Below, piece by piece: positions 12,866 through 20,608 of a DNA stretch of 64,000 nucleotides. The notes beneath the pieces were generated by a model. It was not told the DNA's origin and did no database searches. It saw nothing but the letters and a program-made list of their open reading frames with translations. This DNA comes from Azoarcus sp. L1K30 (lineage in GTDB: Bacteria > Pseudomonadota > Gammaproteobacteria > Burkholderiales > Rhodocyclaceae): the NCBI RefSeq assembly GCF_018122735.1, contig NZ_JAGRRD010000001.1, forward strand, positions 4,585,486 to 4,649,485, given 5' to 3'. The number at the start of each line of letters is the position of its first letter. The first letter of the stretch is position 1. The translations under genes and the position numbers were made by a program.

Positions 12866-12890
12866 AAAGCCGCTCCGAAGAGCGGCTTTC
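12866..12890 (-). terminator. Rho-independent terminator of the intact tRNA-Leu gene
   Basis: Minus strand: AGCCGCTC-TTCG-GAGCGGCT, an 8-bp stem with a stable TTCG tetraloop, then TTTTTTG. It starts about 10 bases after the encoded CCA of the tRNA at 12900-12984. Confidence 0.9.
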
Positions 12891-12899
12891 CTGCGAAAC

Positions 12900-12984
<85 letters not shown>

Positions 12985-12995
12985 AAGAGCCGCGC

Positions 12996-13023
12996 ATTAT
13001 AAGCACCTAGAGAAGAATGTCAA
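12996..13023 (-). promoter_or_regulatory. Consensus sigma-70 promoter for tRNA-Leu, overlapping the rnr start
   Basis: On the minus strand TTGACA (13018-13023) and TATAAT (12996-13001) both match consensus, 16 bp apart. Transcription would start near 12989, five bases before the tRNA. The -35 box lies within the first codons of the divergent rnr gene (ATG at 13017). Confidence 0.85.
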
Positions 13024-15536
13024 TGACCAGAAATACAAAAAATACAAATCCCGTGCAGACTGCAAGCGCCGAGACGCCAACGAAGGCGACAGGCCGGCGT
13101 AATCGTGCCAAGGGGCCCAGTGCCATCCGTCGTGCCGACCCGTTTTTCGAGCGCGAGTCGCTCAAGTACGATCAGCCGCTTCCGAGCCGTGAATACATCG
13201 AACAGGTCCTTGTCGAGCAAGGCGTGCCGATGTCCTTCGAGGAGCTCGCGCGTGCGCTCGACATCACCAGCGCCGAGCTCGAGCATTTCGATCGGCGTCT
13301 GCGTGCCATGCAGCGCGACGGTCAGTTGGTCCGCAACCGCCGTGATGCCTATCTGATTCCAGACAAGGCGGCGCTGATTCGCGGCAAGATCGAGGGCCAT
13401 CCCGACGGTTTCGGTTTCCTGCGCAGGGATGATGGCGGCGCCGACATCTTCATCGGCCCCAAGGACATGCGCGAAGTGCTGCACGGCGATCGTGTCATCG
13501 TGCGCATTTCCGGACAGGATCGGCGCGGACGGCCCGAAGGCAAGATCGTCGAGATCCTGGAGCGCGCCAACACACGCGTGGTCGGGCGCGTGCTGAACGA
13601 ACACGGCGTCTTGCTGGTGGTGCCAGAGAACAAGCGCCTGGCGCAGGACATCCTGGTGGCCCCCGGGGGCAAGAAGCCGACGCCTGGGCAGGTGGTTACC
13701 GTAGAGCTGATCGAGCAGCCAACCAAATACGCGCAGCCGATAGGGCGTGTGGTCGAGGTGCTCGGCAACTATGCCGACCCCGGCATGGAAATCGAGATCG
13801 CGCTGCGCAAGCACGAACTGCCCTACGAGTTCTCGTCCGAGACCAAGGCCGAAACGCGCAAGCTGCCACTCAAGGTGCGCAAGAAGGACTGGGTGGGGAG
13901 GGAGGACATCACCGGACTGCCGCTGGTCACCATTGACGGCGAGACGGCGCGCGACTTTGACGATGCCGTCTATTGCGAGCGTGAGGGCCGAGGCTACCGC
14001 CTCATCGTGGCCATTGCCGATGTGTCGGCCTATGTCGAGTCGGGCAGCGCGCTGGACAAGGATGCCTACGATCGTGGCAACTCGGTGTATTTCCCGCGAC
14101 GGGTGATTCCGATGCTGCCGGAGAAGTTGTCCAATGGCCTGTGCTCGCTCAACCCGCAGGTCGAACGCCTGTGCATGGTCGCGGACATGAGCATCTCGAT
14201 GACGGGCGCGATCAAGGCCTATCGCTTCTACCCGGCAGTGATGTTCTCGCATGCCCGCCTGACCTATACCAAGGTCGCCGCGGCCCTGTATGACAAGGAT
14301 GCCGCTGCGCTGGAAGAAGTCGGCGAGCTTCTGCCCCACCTGCAGACTCTCGACAAGCTGTTCCGGACCCTGCTCAAGGCGCGCGCGAAGCGCGGTGCGA
14401 TCGACTTCGAGACCACCGAGACGCGGATGATCTTCGACGAGGGCGGCAAGATCGAGCGCATCGTGCCTGAAGTGCGCAACGATGCCCATCGCCTGATCGA
14501 AGAGTGCATGCTGGCAGCCAACGTCTGTGCATCGGACTTCCTGCAAGCGCGCAACCAGGCCGCGCTGTATCGTGTGCACGAAGGACCGACGCCCGAAAAA
14601 CTCGACAAACTGCGTGGCTTCCTGGGCGAGTTCGGTCTCGCGATCGGCGGCGGTGACGAGCCGCGTGCAAAGGACTACGCCGGGCTGCTGGAGAAGGTCA
14701 AGGACAGGCCCGATGCGCAGCTGCTGCAGACGGTCATGCTGCGATCTCTGCGGCAGGCAGTGTACAGTCCCGACAACCTCGGGCACTTCGGTCTGGCCTA
14801 CGAGGCGTACACCCATTTCACTTCGCCGATCCGGCGCTATCCGGACCTGCTCGTACATCGCGCGATCAAGGCCGCGCTCAGGAACGAGGCGTACCAGCCC
14901 GGCGACTGGGATGAAATCGGTGCGCATTGTTCGAGCACTGAACGACGCGCCGACGAGGCCACCCGCGATGTCGTGTCGTGGCTCAAGTGCTATTACATGC
15001 AGGATCGTGTCGGCGAGGAATTTTCCGGCAGCGTGTCGGCAGTGGTACCCTTCGGCCTCTTTGTCGCGCTGGATGATATTTTCATCGAGGGCCTGGTACA
15101 TATTTCGGACCTCGGTAGTGACTATTTCCACTTCGACGAGACCCGGCACGAGCTGGCGGGCGAGCGTACCAACGCGCGCTTCAGGCTGTCGGACAGGGTG
15201 CGCGTGCAATTGGTACGGGTCGATCTGGAAACCAACAAGATCGATTTCCGCCTGATCGAGGGCACGAGCCGTCCGACCGAGCGCAGCGGCAAGACTGCAC
15301 GCGATCACGCATCCGCATCCGATGGCCCTGTGGCGGCACCGACCCGGCGCAAGGCCCGTCCCGCGCCCGAGGAAAGCGTACGGCGTGTCGCTGACAGTCC
15401 GAAGCCGGCATCGCGCGGTAGTCGCAGCAGTAAACCGAAGACTGGCGCCCGGCCTCAGGCGGGTGCTGCCGGCAAGAGCAAACCCAAGGCTGCGGTAGCG
15501 GCCGCAACGAAGAAGAAAGGCAAGCGCCGTGGTTAA
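13017..15536 (+). CDS. rnr: Ribonuclease R (3'-5' exoribonuclease)
   Basis: 839 residues, an RNase II/R-family processive exonuclease for structured RNA. It has an N-terminal winged-helix region (PSREYIEQVLVEQGVPMSF), cold-shock/OB domains with DGFGFLRRDD and DIFIGPKDM, an RNB catalytic core with TARDFDDAVY near residue 308, and a C-terminal S1 domain (FSGSVSAVVPFGLFVALDD). The last ~80 residues form a Lys/Arg/Ala-rich tail. Two ATGs (13017 and 13023) are possible starts. The stop overlaps the rlmB GTG by 8 bp, the usual rnr-rlmB pairing. Confidence 0.96.
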   Translation: MSMTRNTKNTNPVQTASAETPTKATGRRNRAKGPSAIRRADPFFERESLKYDQPLPSREYIEQVLVEQGVPMSFEELARALDITSAELEHFDRRLRAMQRDGQLVRNRRDAYLIPDKAALIRGKIEGHPDGFGFLRRDDGGADIFIGPKDMREVLHGDRVIVRISGQDRRGRPEGKIVEILERANTRVVGRVLNEHGVLLVVPENKRLAQDILVAPGGKKPTPGQVVTVELIEQPTKYAQPIGRVVEVLGNYADPGMEIEIALRKHELPYEFSSETKAETRKLPLKVRKKDWVGREDITGLPLVTIDGETARDFDDAVYCEREGRGYRLIVAIADVSAYVESGSALDKDAYDRGNSVYFPRRVIPMLPEKLSNGLCSLNPQVERLCMVADMSISMTGAIKAYRFYPAVMFSHARLTYTKVAAALYDKDAAALEEVGELLPHLQTLDKLFRTLLKARAKRGAIDFETTETRMIFDEGGKIERIVPEVRNDAHRLIEECMLAANVCASDFLQARNQAALYRVHEGPTPEKLDKLRGFLGEFGLAIGGGDEPRAKDYAGLLEKVKDRPDAQLLQTVMLRSLRQAVYSPDNLGHFGLAYEAYTHFTSPIRRYPDLLVHRAIKAALRNEAYQPGDWDEIGAHCSSTERRADEATRDVVSWLKCYYMQDRVGEEFSGSVSAVVPFGLFVALDDIFIEGLVHISDLGSDYFHFDETRHELAGERTNARFRLSDRVRVQLVRVDLETNKIDFRLIEGTSRPTERSGKTARDHASASDGPVAAPTRRKARPAPEESVRRVADSPKPASRGSRSSKPKTGARPQAGAAGKSKPKAAVAAATKKKGKRRG

Positions 15537-16440
15537 ACACACATCCCGCAGCGGTCCCGGAAAACGTTCTGTCGCAGACGAGCCGCGTTCGGCACGTCCG
15601 GCAGTTCACGGTGATCGCGCATCGCGTCGGAAGCGCCCGGTGGCGGGCGAGCCGGGCGTGGACGCCGTGGCAGGCATCGCAGGCGAAAATGCAGACGCAG
15701 GACGGCCTGCGTCCCGCCTGATCTACGGCTTTCATGCGGTGCTGGGCAAACTGCGCCGCGATCCCGAATCGGTGTTCGAGATTCATCTGTCGAGCCAGCG
15801 CCAGGATGTCCGCGCCCGCGAGGTGACGGCGCTCGCTGAGGCGCAAGGGGTACGGTTGATTCCGAGTGAATCGGACCGGCTCGATGGCATGGTCGGCACC
15901 CGCCGCCACCAGGGGGTGATTGCCCGTGTCGATGCGCGCCATCGCGAGCTCAAGCTTGCAGACGTGCTCGATGCGCTGGAAGAGCCTGCGTTGCTGCTGG
16001 TGCTTGACGGCGTACAGGACCCGCACAATCTCGGTGCCTGCCTGCGCGTGGCCGATGCGGTGGGGGCGCATGCGGTGATTGCACCCAAGGATCGTGCGGT
16101 GGGCCTCAACGCCACCGCGGTCAAGGTGGCCAGCGGGGCAGCCGATAGCGTCCCTTACGTGACCGTGACCAACCTGGCTCGTGCCCTGCGCGAGATGCAG
16201 GAGGCCGGCATCTGGGTCATCGGGGCCGCTGGTGAGGCCGAAAAGTCGGTGTTCGAGGTCGAGCAGAAAGGGCCGGTGGCCTGGGTGCTCGGCGCCGAAG
16301 GCGACGGCCTGCGCCGGCTGACGCGCGACACCTGCGATGAGCTGGCAAGGATTCCCATGCTCGGCACCGTGGAGAGCCTCAACGTCTCGGTGGCGAGCGG
16401 CATTTGCCTGTTCGAGGCGCGACGCCAGCGCGGGGTCTGA
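15529..16440 (+). CDS. rlmB: 23S rRNA (guanosine-2'-O)-methyltransferase RlmB
   Basis: SPOUT-family methyltransferase for the 2'-O of G2251 in 23S rRNA. The 303 residues include a basic, Arg/Ala-rich N-terminal extension of ~60 residues. Then come the substrate-binding domain (LIYGFHAVLGKLRRDP) and the knotted catalytic domain with DPHNLGACLRVADAVGAHAV, WVLGAEGDGL and ESLNVSVASGI. The GTG at 15529 overlaps rnr. A later start near residue 60 would remove the unusual extension but has no better start signal that I can see. Confidence 0.94.
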   Translation: MVKHTSRSGPGKRSVADEPRSARPAVHGDRASRRKRPVAGEPGVDAVAGIAGENADAGRPASRLIYGFHAVLGKLRRDPESVFEIHLSSQRQDVRAREVTALAEAQGVRLIPSESDRLDGMVGTRRHQGVIARVDARHRELKLADVLDALEEPALLLVLDGVQDPHNLGACLRVADAVGAHAVIAPKDRAVGLNATAVKVASGAADSVPYVTVTNLARALREMQEAGIWVIGAAGEAEKSVFEVEQKGPVAWVLGAEGDGLRRLTRDTCDELARIPMLGTVESLNVSVASGICLFEARRQRGV

Positions 16441-16541
16441 CGGTTTGCCAGTGGCGGGGCATCGCACACATATTGCTTGATTTGCAGCGTAAAGGACGCT
16501 TGCGAGCATGTGCGGATGGTGAATCGGGGGAGCGTGGGAAG

Positions 16542-17834
16542 ATGAAATCGGCACTGGGTTTTCTGATCGCTGCGCGACGCTGTGAGATCCACGGACTCGA
16601 GCAGCTCGAGGTCACCAGCGAACTGGTGAAAGGCGTGAGCGAACTTGTGCACATGCTGCAGCGTGAGCGCGGTACCTCGAACATCTATCTCGCCTCGGGC
16701 GGCAAACGATTTGCCGGGCAGCGTGCAGAACGTGTCGCGGCGAGTCTGGCGGTCGAGTCGGCGGTGCGCGAGCAGTTTTCCGGGCTCGACACCGACAGCG
16801 GGCGCATGGCCGGCGGTGTGCGCCTGTTCAGCCGGATTGCCCATGTCCTGCACGGGCTGGACTCGCTCCCGGCGCTGCGGGAGCGAATTGCCGCGAATGA
16901 CATTACGTCCGACGAAGCCATGCGCTGCTATACCGAGCTGGTCGCCGGCTTGCTCGCGGTGGTGTTCGAAGCGGCCGACACGGCGGCCAATCCGGTGATT
17001 TCGCGTGCCCTGGTCGCCCTGTTCAATTTCATGCAGGGTAAGGAACTCGCGGGTCAGGAACGTGCGGTGGGGGCGGCAGGTTTCGCGGCGGGACGCTTCG
17101 ATGCTGCGGGTCAGCAACGCTTGGCGCACCTGATCGACGCCCAGGAGCGGTGCTTTCAGATTTTCACGGAGTTTGCCGACGCAACCCTGCGCACGATCTG
17201 GCGCAATGCCCAGAATTCGGAGGCCGTCGCCGCGCTCGAGCGCATGCGTCGTATTGCCTGCGCCGCGTCGCCGGCAGCGTTCGACGGCGATGCCGGCGAG
17301 CGTTGGTATGAGTGTGCCACCGCACGGATCGATGTGATGCGCCAGGTCGAAGACTGTGCGACCAATGCGTTGCTGCACGTGTGCGAAACGCAATTGACCG
17401 AGGCCCGGGCAGATCTGCAGGATCACAAACGGTTTCTCGACAGTCTTTCGGCGCTTGGCGGACAGGCGGCTGCGCCGGTCGCCATCTTTCTCGACAAGCC
17501 GGCACGGTCCGACGACGTCGGTGCGGCGGGCGACAATGAGGGGCTGTTGAGTGCGGGCGGGCTCGGTCCCCACCTGGGGCGGTCGGTGCTCGATCTGATG
17601 CAGGCGCAGTCGCAGCGCCTGCAGACCATGAGCGACGAGCTCAATACGGCGCGCGCGGCGCTCAATGAGCGCAAGTTGGTCGAGCGTGCCAAAGGGCTGC
17701 TGATGTCGCGGCTGGGGCTGAATGAGGCCGAAGCGTACAAGATGCTGCAGCAGACCGCGATGAACCAGCATCGCCGCCTCGCCGATGTGGCGGAAGCGAC
17801 CCTGTCACTGGCCGATTTCCTCAAGCGCGGCTGA
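16542..17834 (+). CDS. nasR: Nitrate/nitrite-sensing NIT-ANTAR transcription antiterminator, NasR type
   Basis: 430 residues. The N-terminal ~300 residues are a helical NIT domain containing LVHMLQRERGTSNIYLASGG (Arg41/Arg43), the nitrate/nitrite-binding type. The C-terminal ~60 residues (LNERKLVERAKGLLMSRLGL onwards) form an ANTAR RNA-binding domain. In the known Klebsiella system, NasR binds hairpins in the nas leader and lets RNA polymerase pass a terminator. Here the next gene is nrtA, and its leader carries matching hairpins (18114-18172). I chose ATG 16542 with a GGGAG-like upstream sequence; a longer frame from 16404 overlaps rlmB. Confidence 0.93.
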   Translation: MKSALGFLIAARRCEIHGLEQLEVTSELVKGVSELVHMLQRERGTSNIYLASGGKRFAGQRAERVAASLAVESAVREQFSGLDTDSGRMAGGVRLFSRIAHVLHGLDSLPALRERIAANDITSDEAMRCYTELVAGLLAVVFEAADTAANPVISRALVALFNFMQGKELAGQERAVGAAGFAAGRFDAAGQQRLAHLIDAQERCFQIFTEFADATLRTIWRNAQNSEAVAALERMRRIACAASPAAFDGDAGERWYECATARIDVMRQVEDCATNALLHVCETQLTEARADLQDHKRFLDSLSALGGQAAAPVAIFLDKPARSDDVGAAGDNEGLLSAGGLGPHLGRSVLDLMQAQSQRLQTMSDELNTARAALNERKLVERAKGLLMSRLGLNEAEAYKMLQQTAMNQHRRLADVAEATLSLADFLKRG

Positions 17835-17904
17835 CGCTCGCCGCACGGCGGCAAATGGATGGCTCCATCCTGCTTGCGGCCGAGTCCTGTCACGCTTTCC
17901 CGCG

Positions 17905-17921
17905 CCTGCGGGCGCCGCAGG
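17905..17921 (+). other. Perfect short hairpin after nasR
   Basis: CCTGCGG-GCG-CCGCAGG is a 7-bp GC stem with a 3-base loop, 70 bases after the nasR stop. No T run follows, so it is at most a factor-assisted terminator or RNA-end stabiliser. Confidence 0.35.
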
Positions 17922-17958
17922 AACAAGGCTTCAAACCCGGGTTCAGGTCCCCATTCCT

Positions 17959-18006
17959 TGCACTAAGCCTGTGCGGGCGGTGCTGCTATTGCACTGCAGC
18001 AGTGCG
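17959..18006 (+). promoter_or_regulatory. Two NtrC-like enhancer sites upstream of nrtA
   Basis: Two 17-bp dyads of the form TGCACY-N5-RGTGCA: TGCACTAAGCCTGTGCG at 17959-17975 (one weaker half) and TGCACTGCAGCAGTGCG at 17990-18006. Their centres are 31 bp apart, about three helical turns. They lie about 143 and 112 bp before the predicted sigma-54 start site. This spacing resembles the strong NtrC sites of enterobacterial glnA. The assignment is by pattern only. Confidence 0.75.
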
Positions 18007-18083
18007 TGGCTTTCGCCTTGCTTCCGCGCGGGTTTTCCGGTCAATCCCACTGTTTTCGGGTGTTTCCCGCGAAATCGACGACC

Positions 18084-18099
18084 TGGCACGCTTACTGCG
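18084..18099 (+). promoter_or_regulatory. Sigma-54 (-24/-12) promoter of the nitrate assimilation operon
   Basis: TGGCACGCTTACTGCG has the invariant GG (18085-18086) and GC (18097-18098) with 10 bases between, and 5' TGGCACG is the consensus -24 element. Transcription would begin near 18110, four bases before the first regulatory RNA hairpin. NtrC-type enhancers lie upstream at 17959-18006. Confidence 0.85.
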
Positions 18100-18113
18100 T
18101 TAGTCACTGCAAA

Positions 18114-18172
18114 GCTGGACCAATGATGGTTCGGCGTTCGACACAATCCCGAACACTGGACAAAGGCGTCCA
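18114..18172 (+). promoter_or_regulatory. ANTAR-target dual-hairpin RNA in the nrtA leader
   Basis: P1: GCUGGACC (18114-18121) pairs over 8 bp with GGUUCGGC (18128-18135), closing the hexaloop AAUGAU. P2: UGGAC (18157-18161) pairs with GUCCA (18168-18172), closing AAAGGC. Both loops are six bases with A at position 1 and G at position 4, the known recognition features for ANTAR proteins. The 21-base linker could form a small GUUCG/CGAAC stem. P2 uses bases 18162-18172, which are also the 5' arm of the terminator, so the two folds exclude each other. The encoded NasR-type protein upstream is the expected ligand-dependent binder. Confidence 0.85.
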
Positions 18173-18217
18173 TTCCCTCAGCGTCAGATGCGCCGAGAAG
18201 GAATGAGGCGCCTTTTT
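18162..18217 (+). terminator. Leader terminator before nrtA, competing with the ANTAR hairpin
   Basis: The 5' arm 18162-18179 (AAAGGCGUC, CAUUCC, CUC) pairs with 18195-18215 (GAG, GGAAUG, GGCGCCUUU), with only a bulged AA and a bulged A. The U run is 18213-18217. The stem has about 18 pairs and ends 30 bases before the nrtA ATG. Its 5' arm begins exactly at the first loop base of P2. Confidence 0.9.
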
Positions 18218-18247
18218 GCATTCCCGAATTCAATCAAGGAGTTCAAC

Positions 18248-19648
18248 ATGACCAAGCAGACAATCAAGACCCCCGAGCTGACCCGCCGTGGCTTCATCAA
18301 GGCCAGTGCCGCCGCCGGGACGGCTGCGATGTTGTCCGGCCTCTTCCCCGCAGGCGTGTGGGCCGCCGGATCGGAAGGGCTGGAGAAGACAGCGCTCAAG
18401 TTCGGCATCATTCCACTGACCGACTGTGCCCCGATCGTGATTGCCAAGGAGAAGGGTTTCTTCAAGAAGCATGGCCTCGATGTGGAGATCTCCAAGGAGG
18501 CTTCCTGGGCCAACATCCGCGACAAGGTCTCGCTGGGCGAATTGGACGGTGCGCACATGCTTGCCGGCATGCCGTTGGCCGCCACGCTGGGTGTCGGTGC
18601 CACCCAGCAGGAGACCGTCACTGCCTTCTCCATGGACCTCAACGGTAACGGCATCACGGTGTCTAACGAACTTTACGATCGCATGCTCGCTGCCGACCCG
18701 GCGGCGATGAAGGGGCGCCCGACGTCCGCCTTGGCGCTGAAGAAGGTGATCGACGAGGACAAGAAGGCCGGCAAGGAGCCGATGACCTTCGCCATGGTGT
18801 TTCCGGTGTCCACCCACAACTACGAAATCCGTTACTGGATGGCGTCTGCCGGCATCGATCCGGATCAGGACGTGCGCCTGATCGTGATTCCGCCGCCGCA
18901 GATGGTTGCCAACCTGCAGTCGAAGAACATCGTCGGTTACTGCGTGGGCGAGCCGTGGAACCAGCGTGCGGTGGAAATGGGCATCGGGCGCTCGATCATC
19001 ACCAATTACGAGATCTGGAACAACAACCCGGAGAAGGTGTTCGGCGTCACCCGCGAGTGGGCGGACAAGAACCCCAATTCGCACAAGGCGGCGGTGCGCG
19101 CGCTGATCGAGGCGGCGCAGTGGATGGACAAGCCCGAGAACCGTGGCGAGGTGGTGAAGATCATTTCGGCCAAGTCCTTCGTCAATGCCCCGGAATCGGT
19201 GGTCGAGAACTCGATGACCGGCACCTGGCTGTACACCAAGGCCGAAGGCCCGCAGAAAATGCCGGACTTCAATGTCTTCTATCGTTATGCGGCCACCTTT
19301 CCGTGGCGTTCGCATGCGGTGTGGTTCCTGACCCAGATGGTGCGCTGGGGGCAGATCGATCAGGCCATCAACTTCAGGAAGGTCGCCGAGCAGGTCTATC
19401 GCGCAGATATCTACCGTGATGCGGCCAAGGACCTTGGTATCGCCATTCCGACCATCGATTACAAGAGCGAAGGCACGCATACCGGGGGCTGGACGCTGGA
19501 CAAGGCGTCCGCACCGATCGCCATGGGGCCGGATCACTTCTTTGACGGCATGACCTTCGACCCGTCCAAGCCGGTGGACTACCTCAAAGGCTTCAAGGTG
19601 AATTCGATGAAGGTCAGTCTCGACGCATTGGCCAAGGCAAACGGTTGA
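18248..19648 (+). CDS. nrtA: ABC-type nitrate/nitrite transporter, substrate-binding protein NrtA/NasF
   Basis: 466 residues. It starts with a twin-arginine signal (TRRGFIKASAAAGTAA), so it is exported folded to the periplasm. The mature part fits the NrtA/CmpA family: LKFGIIPLTDCAPIVIAKEKGFFKKHGL, then GYCVGEPWNQRAVEMGIG. ATG 18248 follows AAGGAGTTCAAC, a good ribosome-binding site; an earlier in-frame ATG at 18188 lies inside the terminator stem and is not used. First gene of the operon nrtA-nrtB-nrtC-cobA-nirB-nirD, behind the sigma-54 promoter and ANTAR leader. Confidence 0.95.
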   Translation: MTKQTIKTPELTRRGFIKASAAAGTAAMLSGLFPAGVWAAGSEGLEKTALKFGIIPLTDCAPIVIAKEKGFFKKHGLDVEISKEASWANIRDKVSLGELDGAHMLAGMPLAATLGVGATQQETVTAFSMDLNGNGITVSNELYDRMLAADPAAMKGRPTSALALKKVIDEDKKAGKEPMTFAMVFPVSTHNYEIRYWMASAGIDPDQDVRLIVIPPPQMVANLQSKNIVGYCVGEPWNQRAVEMGIGRSIITNYEIWNNNPEKVFGVTREWADKNPNSHKAAVRALIEAAQWMDKPENRGEVVKIISAKSFVNAPESVVENSMTGTWLYTKAEGPQKMPDFNVFYRYAATFPWRSHAVWFLTQMVRWGQIDQAINFRKVAEQVYRADIYRDAAKDLGIAIPTIDYKSEGTHTGGWTLDKASAPIAMGPDHFFDGMTFDPSKPVDYLKGFKVNSMKVSLDALAKANG

Positions 19649-19674
19649 ATCCTGTCATGGACGAGGAGAAGGAC

Positions 19675-20598
19675 ATGAGTGCAATTTCGATCACGACGTC
19701 GCCGCCAGTTGCGGAGCCGGTCGCAACGCAGCCACTCCCTGCGCAAACTGCTGCACGGCCTGCCCTGCAGGCGGCAGACTCGGTGGAGGCGCGGTCCCCG
19801 ACGCTGGGTGAGCGCATCGCACCGGCCGCGGGAAAGGTGGTGCGCGCACTGGTGGCGATGATTTCGGGCATGGGCTTGCTGCTTGCGATCTGGTGGGCGG
19901 TGTCAAGCCGCATCGACATGTTCCCCGGCCCGGTGGTGACCTGGCACGCGGCGGTCGAGTTGCTGTCCGATCCGTTCTACAGCAATGGTCCGAACGACAT
20001 GGGCATCGGCTGGAACGTGCTTTATTCGCTGGGTCGTGTCGGGGTCGGCTTTGGCTTGGCGGCCCTGGTCGGCATCCCGCTGGGTTTCGTCGTCGGACGC
20101 TTCAAGTTCATGAACATGGCCACGGAGCCGGTGATCGGTCTGTTGCGTCCGGTATCGCCTCTGGCCTGGTTGCCGATCGGCCTGCTGGTGTTCCAGGAGG
20201 CCAATCTCGCCGCCATCTGGGTGATCTTCATCTGCTCGATCTGGCCGATGATCATGAACACCGCGGCTGGCGTGCGCTCGGTGCCGCAGGATTACCTGAA
20301 CGTGGCCCGCGTGCTGAACCTGTCCGAGTGGAAGATCGTTACCAGGATCCTGTTTCCTGCGGTGCTGCCCAACATCCTGACCGGCGTGCGCCTGGCCATC
20401 GGCACCGCCTGGCTGGTGATCGTTGCCGCGGAGATGCTGACCGGTGGTGTCGGTATCGGCTTCTGGGTGTGGGACGAGTGGAACAACCTCAAGGTCGAGC
20501 ACATCATCATCGCCATCTTCATCATCGGCATCGTCGGCCTGATTCTCGAACAGGCGCTGATGCTGGTGGCCCGACGTTTCAGCTACGAAAGCCGCTAA
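19675..20598 (+). CDS. nrtB: ABC-type nitrate/nitrite transporter, permease NrtB/NasE
   Basis: 307-residue inner-membrane permease. A variable N-terminal ~50 residues precede six or so membrane segments. The EAA-loop signature is near the C-terminal third (VARVLNLSEWKIVTRILFPAVLPNILTGVR), and GTAWLVIVAAEML is typical of nitrate/sulfonate/taurine permeases. ATG 19675 is preceded by GAGGAGAAGG, which decides the start over the TTG at 19645. It follows nrtA by 26 bp. Confidence 0.95.
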   Translation: MSAISITTSPPVAEPVATQPLPAQTAARPALQAADSVEARSPTLGERIAPAAGKVVRALVAMISGMGLLLAIWWAVSSRIDMFPGPVVTWHAAVELLSDPFYSNGPNDMGIGWNVLYSLGRVGVGFGLAALVGIPLGFVVGRFKFMNMATEPVIGLLRPVSPLAWLPIGLLVFQEANLAAIWVIFICSIWPMIMNTAAGVRSVPQDYLNVARVLNLSEWKIVTRILFPAVLPNILTGVRLAIGTAWLVIVAAEMLTGGVGIGFWVWDEWNNLKVEHIIIAIFIIGIVGLILEQALMLVARRFSYESR

Positions 20599-20608
20599 GG
20601 GGATCGTC

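Noticed and set aside
15300-15536. Low-complexity Lys/Arg/Ala tail of RNase R as a possible frameshift product
   Set aside because: Basic C-terminal tails are normal in RNase R, and the frame ends cleanly at the rlmB overlap.
13020-15542. An 840-codon open frame on the minus strand opposite rnr
   Set aside because: Shadow frame of rnr. Its product has no recognisable motif and would span the tRNA promoter region.
18188-18248. Upstream in-frame ATG extending NrtA by 20 residues
   Set aside because: It lies inside the leader terminator stem and has no ribosome-binding site. ATG 18248 has AAGGAG and gives a proper Tat signal.
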